Shown: piece after piece, positions 58,872 to 64,000 of the stretch
How the letters are laid out: each line of letters opens with the position of its first letter
Position numbering within the stretch: position 1 is the stretch's first letter
Origin: Maribacter litopenaei
Lineage (GTDB): Bacteria > Bacteroidota > Bacteroidia > Flavobacteriales > Flavobacteriaceae
NCBI RefSeq assembly: GCF_025244665.1
Contig: NZ_CP104205.1
Location: 248,001-312,000, forward strand
DNA length: 64,000 bases
Direction: 5' to 3'
Notes under the pieces: generated by a model
The model's input: only the letters and a program-made list of their open reading frames with translations
Database searches by the model: none
What the model was told of the DNA's origin: nothing
Position numbers and translations under genes: made by a program

Positions 58872-61800
58872 ATGACCGCTAAATTACGTCTTGTTTTCTC
58901 AATTACCATAGCATTTCTTTCCTTTTATGGGGTTGCACAGACCAAATACTGGCACGGTGTAGATCTTAAAAACCGGGATAGACAAATAACGTTAAAGCGA
59001 TTAGATGTGCAAAAGGCCAAGGCGTTCTCATTGGATGAAGAGATTTTAAAAGCGGAACTAGCAGATATCTCCGGTTCCAAAAAATCTTTTGGAACTATCT
59101 ATTTTCCCAATGAAGAAGGTGGCCTAATTCCTTTTCGTGTGGAGGAATCCCAATTATTCGCTCCAAATTTGGCCAAAAAATATCCAACTATAAAGTCTTA
59201 CAGGGGAATTAGTGAAGATTCGGAAGGTAAAAGAATCTTTTTTAGTATTTCTCCAAAAGGAATACAAACCATGATTATGGATCCAAGGAAGGAAGGGACC
59301 GTTTTTATGGAAAAGGGGGCAAGTGGTGATTATATTATTTACAATGCAAAAGACCATTTGACCCGTAAATGGGATTTTATTTGTAAGACAGATCCTACTA
59401 CCTATACGTCAATATCCGATCCATCCACGGCCAAGTTGGTGGATGACCAAAGTCTACGGAAGTTCAGGGTTGCAATAGCCGCATCCGGGGAATATACCCA
59501 ATTTCATGGTGGTACCATAGCCGATGCACTTGCGGCAATTAATGCTACTTTGACAAGGGTAAACGGTGTTTTTGAGCGGGACCTTGGTGTTACGCTGGAG
59601 TTGATTGCAAATACAGATCAGGTGATATATACCAATCCGGATACAGATCCATTTTCCTGGCGGATTAAGTTCACAGACACAAAATACCTTGACCAGTGTC
59701 ATTGGAGAAGCCAACTATGACATAGGCCATTTGTTCAATCAGGAAGAAGGGGCCTTGGATGGAAATTCGGCTTTATTGGGTCAGTTTGCCAGGATAATAA
59801 GAAGGGAAGTGCTTACACCACATTGTTTTCTCCACAAGGTGATATTTTTGATATTGACCTTGTGGCCCATGAAATGGGACATCAATTTGGGGCAAACCAC
59901 ACATTTTCACACTTGTCCGAAGGTACATTGGTACAGGTAGAGCCTGGAAGTGGTACTACTATAATGGGGTATGCTGGTATAACAGATGCTAATGATGTTG
60001 CCTCAAACTCAGATGATTATTTTCATTATGTCAGCATTGTCCAGATCAGGGATTATTTAGAGTCCATCACATGTGGTGAAACCATTACCTTAACCAATAA
60101 CGCCCCTATCATAAATCCAGTCAGTAACTACACAATTCCAATAGGAACCGCTTTTGTACTCACAGGTAGTGCCAGTGATCCAGATCTTACAGATGTACTG
60201 ACCTATGATTGGGAGCAGATAGATAATGGAATAGTTACCCAAGCTACCTTTGGACCAAACAACCCAACGGGTGCTATGTTCAGATCCCTTCCTCCATCTG
60301 TTTTACCCGAACGCTATTTTCCAAGATTAAGCAGAGTGGTTTCCGGCAACCTTACCCAATCTAATCCCGTTGAAGGTGGTGCATGGGAGACTGTTTCCAA
60401 TGTGCAACGCGATTTAAATTTTTCGCTTACGGTACGTGATAATGTTTTAAATGGAGGTCAATCGGCTTCAGATGAGGTTACGGTAACCGTTTCTAGACAA
60501 GCTGGCCCTTTTGTAGTCACCTCACAAGCCTCTGCCGCTTCTTATGTGGCTGGTGAAACCGAGACCATCACTTGGGACGTGGCCAATACCAACATTTTGC
60601 CCATTGCCGCTCAAAATGTAGATATTTTTCTTTCTACTGATGGAGGAATCACTTTTCCGAACCTAATTGCGCAAAATGTAACCAATGACGGTAGTCATGC
60701 TCTAGTGATTCCGGGAGGTTTTAGTACAACTTCGGGTAGATTTATGGTTAAAGCTTCCAATAATATTTTCTTTTCGGTCAATCAAGCGGATTTCACTATT
60801 GCGGAGTCTGAAGTGGTACTTAATTTTGACAATCTCAATTATGAGGTCTGTAAACCGGACGACCTGGTCGTCAGTTTCAATTACGAGTCCTATTTAGGAT
60901 TTACGGAAGAAAGTACTCTTAGTGTTGAATCATTGCCCATTGGGGTCAGTGCCGTTTTTTCCCAGGATACAGTATCCGTTTCGAACACACCAATAGATAT
61001 TACTTTTTCGGGCACTAATAATTTGGCTATAGGCAGCTATTCAGTAGACGTGGTGGCTACTTCGGCAACAATCACTAAAAGCTTAACCCTACAACTGAAT
61101 GTTTACGATACCAATTTCTCTGAAATTGTACTTACGGCTCCGGCAGACGGAAGTTTGGACGTATCAAAGGATGTGGTTTTGGAATGGGAACCGGATTTGA
61201 TAAGCACCTCCTATGAAGTTGAAATAGCTACGGATGCCGGTTTTTCAAACCTGGTTGAATCCAAGTTAGTGAATACAAATTCCTATCAGCCCGATTCTTT
61301 GTTGAACGAAACCCAATATTTTTGGCGGGTAAAACCCTTGAATAGTTGTGGGGAAGGGACTTTTGGGACTCCATTTAGCTTTACTACAATACAATTTAAT
61401 TGTATTACTAAAGCCAGTAACAATGTTCCCATCAATATTTCACCAATTGGTACACCTACAATATCTTCCGTAATTTTGTTTTATCAGGACTTGAATCCGG
61501 CCGATATCAATGTGAATCTGGATATTGAACATACCTATTTGTCAGATTTGGTTATTAGCCTCACTTCCCCAGCTGGAACTACTGTGGTTTTGGTCTCAAG
61601 TGCTTGTGGTAACAATTCGGACATAAATGCCATTTTTGATGATGAAGCCGCAAATGCCTTTACCTGTTCAGGTTCTCCCGCCATAAGCGGTACGGTTCGT
61701 CCCATTGGTACGCTGAGCTCATTTTATGGTGAATCTATTCTTGGGGAATGGGTCTTGGAAATTCAGGATAACGCCGCTTCCGATGGAGGTAGGCTCAACA

Positions 61801-62658
61801 ATTTCTCACTAGAAGTCTGTGTTGAGGGCGACTTTAGACCGAGATGAAGATCAGGACGGAGTATTTGATGATGGTGACGACTTATGTTTGGGTACCCCTC
61901 TTGGCCAGGAAGTGGATGCATCCGGCTGTGCCATTTATAGGTTTACCCAAGAAAACTTCAATGTAAGTTTGGAAAGCGAGACCTGTAGAACAAATAATGA
62001 CGGCGCCCTCAGGATTGTTCCGAAGGTCTTTTTGGACTATGAAATCACTATAAATGGAAATGGTTTAAATATTACCGATAACTTCACCAATAGTTTTAAC
62101 CTGACGGATTTAGGTGCAGGAACCTATAATATTTGTATAACGGGTTCAGATGGTACCATTAATTACCAGCCTTTCTGTTTGGAAGTGGTCATAACCGAAC
62201 CGGCACCCTTAAATGTCACCTCTAAAGTTTCCTTACAGGCTTCCCAATTAGTTCTGGATTTGGAAGGTGCAAATGGATACTTTGTGGAATTGAACGGTTA
62301 TAGTACGTATACAATAGATAAGCAGGTTTCATTGGAGCTGGCCAAGGGCATTAACTTTTTAAAGGTGTATACTGATATTCCTTGCCAAGGAATCTACGAA
62401 GAGGAGATTATAGTTTCGGATGGCCCTTTAGTCTTTCCGAACCCGTTCCATGATAGTGTTCAAATCTATTTTGATGTTCCTACACAGCGAGCCTCTATCA
62501 TGTTGTTCAGTTCGGATGGTAGGCTGCTACGTAACGACAAATTGAAGGATGGTATATCTTCTAAAGAATATGATTTAGGCATATTGCCCGTAGGGATGTA
62601 TTATTTGCAATATGATAATCGAGGAATTAAAAAAACAACTAAAATTTTAAAAAGATGA
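58872..62658 (+). CDS. Secreted reprolysin-like metallopeptidase with P domain and T9SS sorting domain, three frameshifts
   Basis: Repaired length 1261 residues. Signal peptide MTAKLRLVFSITIAFLSFYGVAQ; a propeptide-like region; a zincin catalytic domain with HEMGHQFGANHTF (HExxHxxGxxH); fibronectin-III-like region (VLTAPADGSLDVSKDVVLEW); a proprotein-convertase P/Homo B domain (DLVISLTSPAGTTVVLVSSA ... FYGESILGEWVLEIQD); and a Por/T9SS C-terminal domain (VFPNPFHDSVQIYFDVP ... LPVGMYYLQYDN). Frame breaks at about 59657 (TCCTGG), 59767 (TTCGG) and 61840 (CCGAGATG) are repaired by TCTGG/CCAGA. It is an exported extracellular protease. Divergent from ribF; the FnIII lipoprotein overlaps its stop by 4 bases. 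Confidence 0.9.
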
Positions 62659-63336
62659 TTAGGAGGATAGTACTTCTTATGTGCCTTTTTGCAGTATTTG
62701 GTTGTAAAAAGAAAGATAATCCAAACCCCCCTGAGCAGGTTCTCTTGTTGTTCCCTGAAAAAAATTCGGAGTGCACAACGGGCATTGATCAGGATGCAAC
62801 AACCAGCAGTGTAACTTTTAGATGGCAAAGATCAGACTACACGGACAGCTATGAGTTACGGGTAACCAATATTAACACCAATACGGTCCGGACTATTTCT
62901 ACCCAAAACACAACCGCCAGTCTTCCTTTGGTCAAGGGACAACCTTATTCTTGGTTGATCCGTTCCGAAACAATCAGGTAGAAAATACAATATCTAGTGA
63001 GGTTTGGAATTTTTATAATGCTGGATCTAGAACCACATTTGCACCTTTCCCAGCAGAAATATTGGCGCCGAATATGTCCGAAAGGGTCTTTAAGGATATA
63101 AACAATGAAGTGACCCTTTCTTGGTCGGCATCTGATTTGGATAACGATATTGAGAATATTCGGTGTATTTCTCCGAGCAGAATCCGCCAATAAATTTAGA
63201 AGCTACTCTGTCCGCTACGGCCTCTTCATTAAAAGTATCCGTAATTTCAGGAACCACCTATTATTGGAGTGTGGTTACTAGGGATTCTGAGGGAAATGCA
63301 ACCAATTCGGGAGTGTATAGCTTTAGTGTCCTTTAA
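62655..63336 (+). CDS. Lipoprotein with fibronectin-III-like repeats, two frameshifts
   Basis: Lipoprotein signal MIRRIVLLMCLFAVFGCKKK (Cys17). Two FnIII-like repeats follow: SSVTFRWQRSDYTDSYELRV and NNEVTLSWSASDLDNDIENI. A base is missing near 62966 (CGTTCCGAAAC; CGTTCCAGAAAC restores SRNNQVEN) and near 63161 (ATTCGGTG; ATTCTGGTG gives ILVYFSEQNPP), after which the tail LSATASSLKVSVISGTTYYW runs to TAA. The repaired length is 227 residues. The ATG overlaps the peptidase stop, so the two are co-translated; the FnIII modules resemble those in the peptidase. It may anchor or bind protease substrate (inference). It overlaps pth at the far end by 4 bases. Confidence 0.8.
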
Positions 63337-63962
63337 GCCCCATTAAACTGATTCATAGTTCCGGCTACACCGGATAGAACAAAGGATTCGATTAATGAGA
63401 CGGACTTTTCCAATCGTTCTTTCATTCTGGTACTTTCCTCTTCGCTCCATTGCCCCAGTACATATTCCACTTGTCTCCCCTTTCCGAAATCTGCACCTAC
63501 TCCAAATCTAAATCGATTGTAATTAGTGGTCTGAAGCACTTGTTGAATATCCTTTAAGCCATTATGTCCGCCATCACTTCCCTTGGTTTTTAATCTTAGT
63601 GTGCCGAAAGGAAGGTTGATGTCATCCGTTATTATGAGCAGATTTTCCAAGGGTACTTTTTCCTTATCCATCCAATAACGAACGGCTTTGCCACTTAAGT
63701 TCATATAAGTGGATGGTTTTAGGCAAATGATGCTTCTGCCTTTCAGTTTATATAAGGCTACATCGCCTAACTTCCGGGTCTCGAAATTCAGTTCTTTTTG
63801 ATCCCCGAGGGCGTCCAATATCTTAAAACCTATATTATGTCGGGTTTCGGCATATTCATCACCTATATTTCCTAGTCCGACAATTAAAAACTTTTTCATG
63901 GGGTCTTCCTCCTCTAAAAATGGGCCTTTAAAGCCTAAAAATTCCTTAAGATATTTCAACAT
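63333..63962 (-). CDS. pth: Peptidyl-tRNA hydrolase
   Basis: Releases peptides from prematurely freed peptidyl-tRNA. The signature GLGNIGDEYAETRHNIGF (with catalytic His in RHNIG), the CLKPSTYMNLSGKAV segment, DDINLPFGTLRLK and GSDGGHNGLKDI are all present. The protein is 209 residues from the ATG at 63962; the first 21 residues (MLKYLKEFLGFKGPFLEEED) are extra compared with the classical N-terminus, so ATG at about 63899 (MKKFLIVGLGN) is an alternative start. It is convergent with, and overlaps by 4 bases, the lipoprotein gene. The frame is intact. Confidence 0.92.
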   Translation of the reverse strand: MLKYLKEFLGFKGPFLEEEDPMKKFLIVGLGNIGDEYAETRHNIGFKILDALGDQKELNFETRKLGDVALYKLKGRSIICLKPSTYMNLSGKAVRYWMDKEKVPLENLLIITDDINLPFGTLRLKTKGSDGGHNGLKDIQQVLQTTNYNRFRFGVGADFGKGRQVEYVLGQWSEEESTRMKERLEKSVSLIESFVLSGVAGTMNQFNGA

Positions 63963-64000
63963 AGAATATCTTTTTACCGTTGGCTAAAAATACAAAAGCA

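Noticed and set aside
1..64000. Genome decay or pseudogenes
   Set aside because: Broken genes include essential metG, serS, mfd and rsmA; each lesion is repairable by one base; the rest of each gene is under clear coding constraint.
1..64000. CCGGA as the error motif
   Set aside because: It explains the length of some lesions, but gives the wrong residue at conserved sites (Gly instead of Arg in RFPR and NYSRTS, Pro instead of Leu in the ligase) where CCAGA/TCTGG gives the conserved one; many CCGGA are intact.
1..64000. tRNA, rRNA, CRISPR or riboswitch
   Set aside because: No GGTTCGAATCC-type arm with acceptor pairing, no repeat-spacer array and no recognised aptamer were found on reading both strands.

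Overview
The window looks like a chromosomal segment from a marine-type Flavobacteriaceae (Bacteroidota). Supporting signs are a flexirubin/aryl-polyene pigment locus, a large protease and a DUF1501 protein ending in Por (type IX) secretion-like C-terminal domains, TAnnTTTG promoter boxes without Shine-Dalgarno sequences, SGLT-type sodium symport, SusD-free but lipoprotein-rich surface genes, an OlsF-like fused acyltransferase, and low GC. No rRNA, tRNA, CRISPR array, prophage or insertion sequence was recognised.

Layout. 1-7.1 kb: minus-strand pigment operon (ammonia-lyase, WG-repeat protein, ketoreductase, ketosynthase, carrier protein, acyltransferase cut by the window edge) with a divergent FAD halogenase-like oxidoreductase. 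7.2-13.2 kb: serine hydrolase, SGLT symporter, PAP2 phosphatase, histone-deacetylase-like hydrolase, Sua5/TsaC. 13.3-17.6 kb: Tex and methionyl-tRNA synthetase. 17.7-21 kb: DUF1501/DUF1800 surface pair. 21.1-26.5 kb: YraN, an ACT-like regulator, a thioredoxin-fold protein, a second serine hydrolase, an amino-acid permease and a TerB-like protein. 26.6-37 kb: Mfd plus the DNA-ligase-associated repair set (exonuclease, ligase, Lhr-core helicase, metallophosphoesterase), interrupted by ribokinase on the other strand. 37-46.8 kb: central metabolism (Fbp, aspartate kinase, 2-hydroxyacid dehydrogenase), OlsF-like enzyme, arsR-DUF6428-GNAT operon and small VOC/DUF1801 genes. 46.8-57 kb: GH13 glucosidase, MgtE, RsmA, a DUF4286-GGCT fusion, a TPR protein, a ComEC-like soluble metallo-beta-lactamase, SerS and an HTTM protein. 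57.9-64 kb: RibF, a reprolysin-like secreted protease, an FnIII lipoprotein and Pth.

The dominant feature of the sequence is artefact-like. About 50 frameshifts or in-frame stops break some 29 genes, including essential ones (metG, serS, mfd, rsmA). When each reading frame is repaired by eye, nearly all lesions fall on the same pentamer, CCAGA/TCTGG, which is read as CCGAGA, CCGA, CCAGGA, CCGTA and so on. The repaired lengths are all whole codon numbers and match the protein families. I infer systematic base-calling error at a probably modified motif, not gene decay. Genes below are therefore given as single repaired CDSs, with the lesions noted.

A second structural feature is biological: three palindromic repeat units lie in frame inside the ATP-dependent ligase gene and account for roughly 35 extra residues. 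A related core sequence lies in metG.
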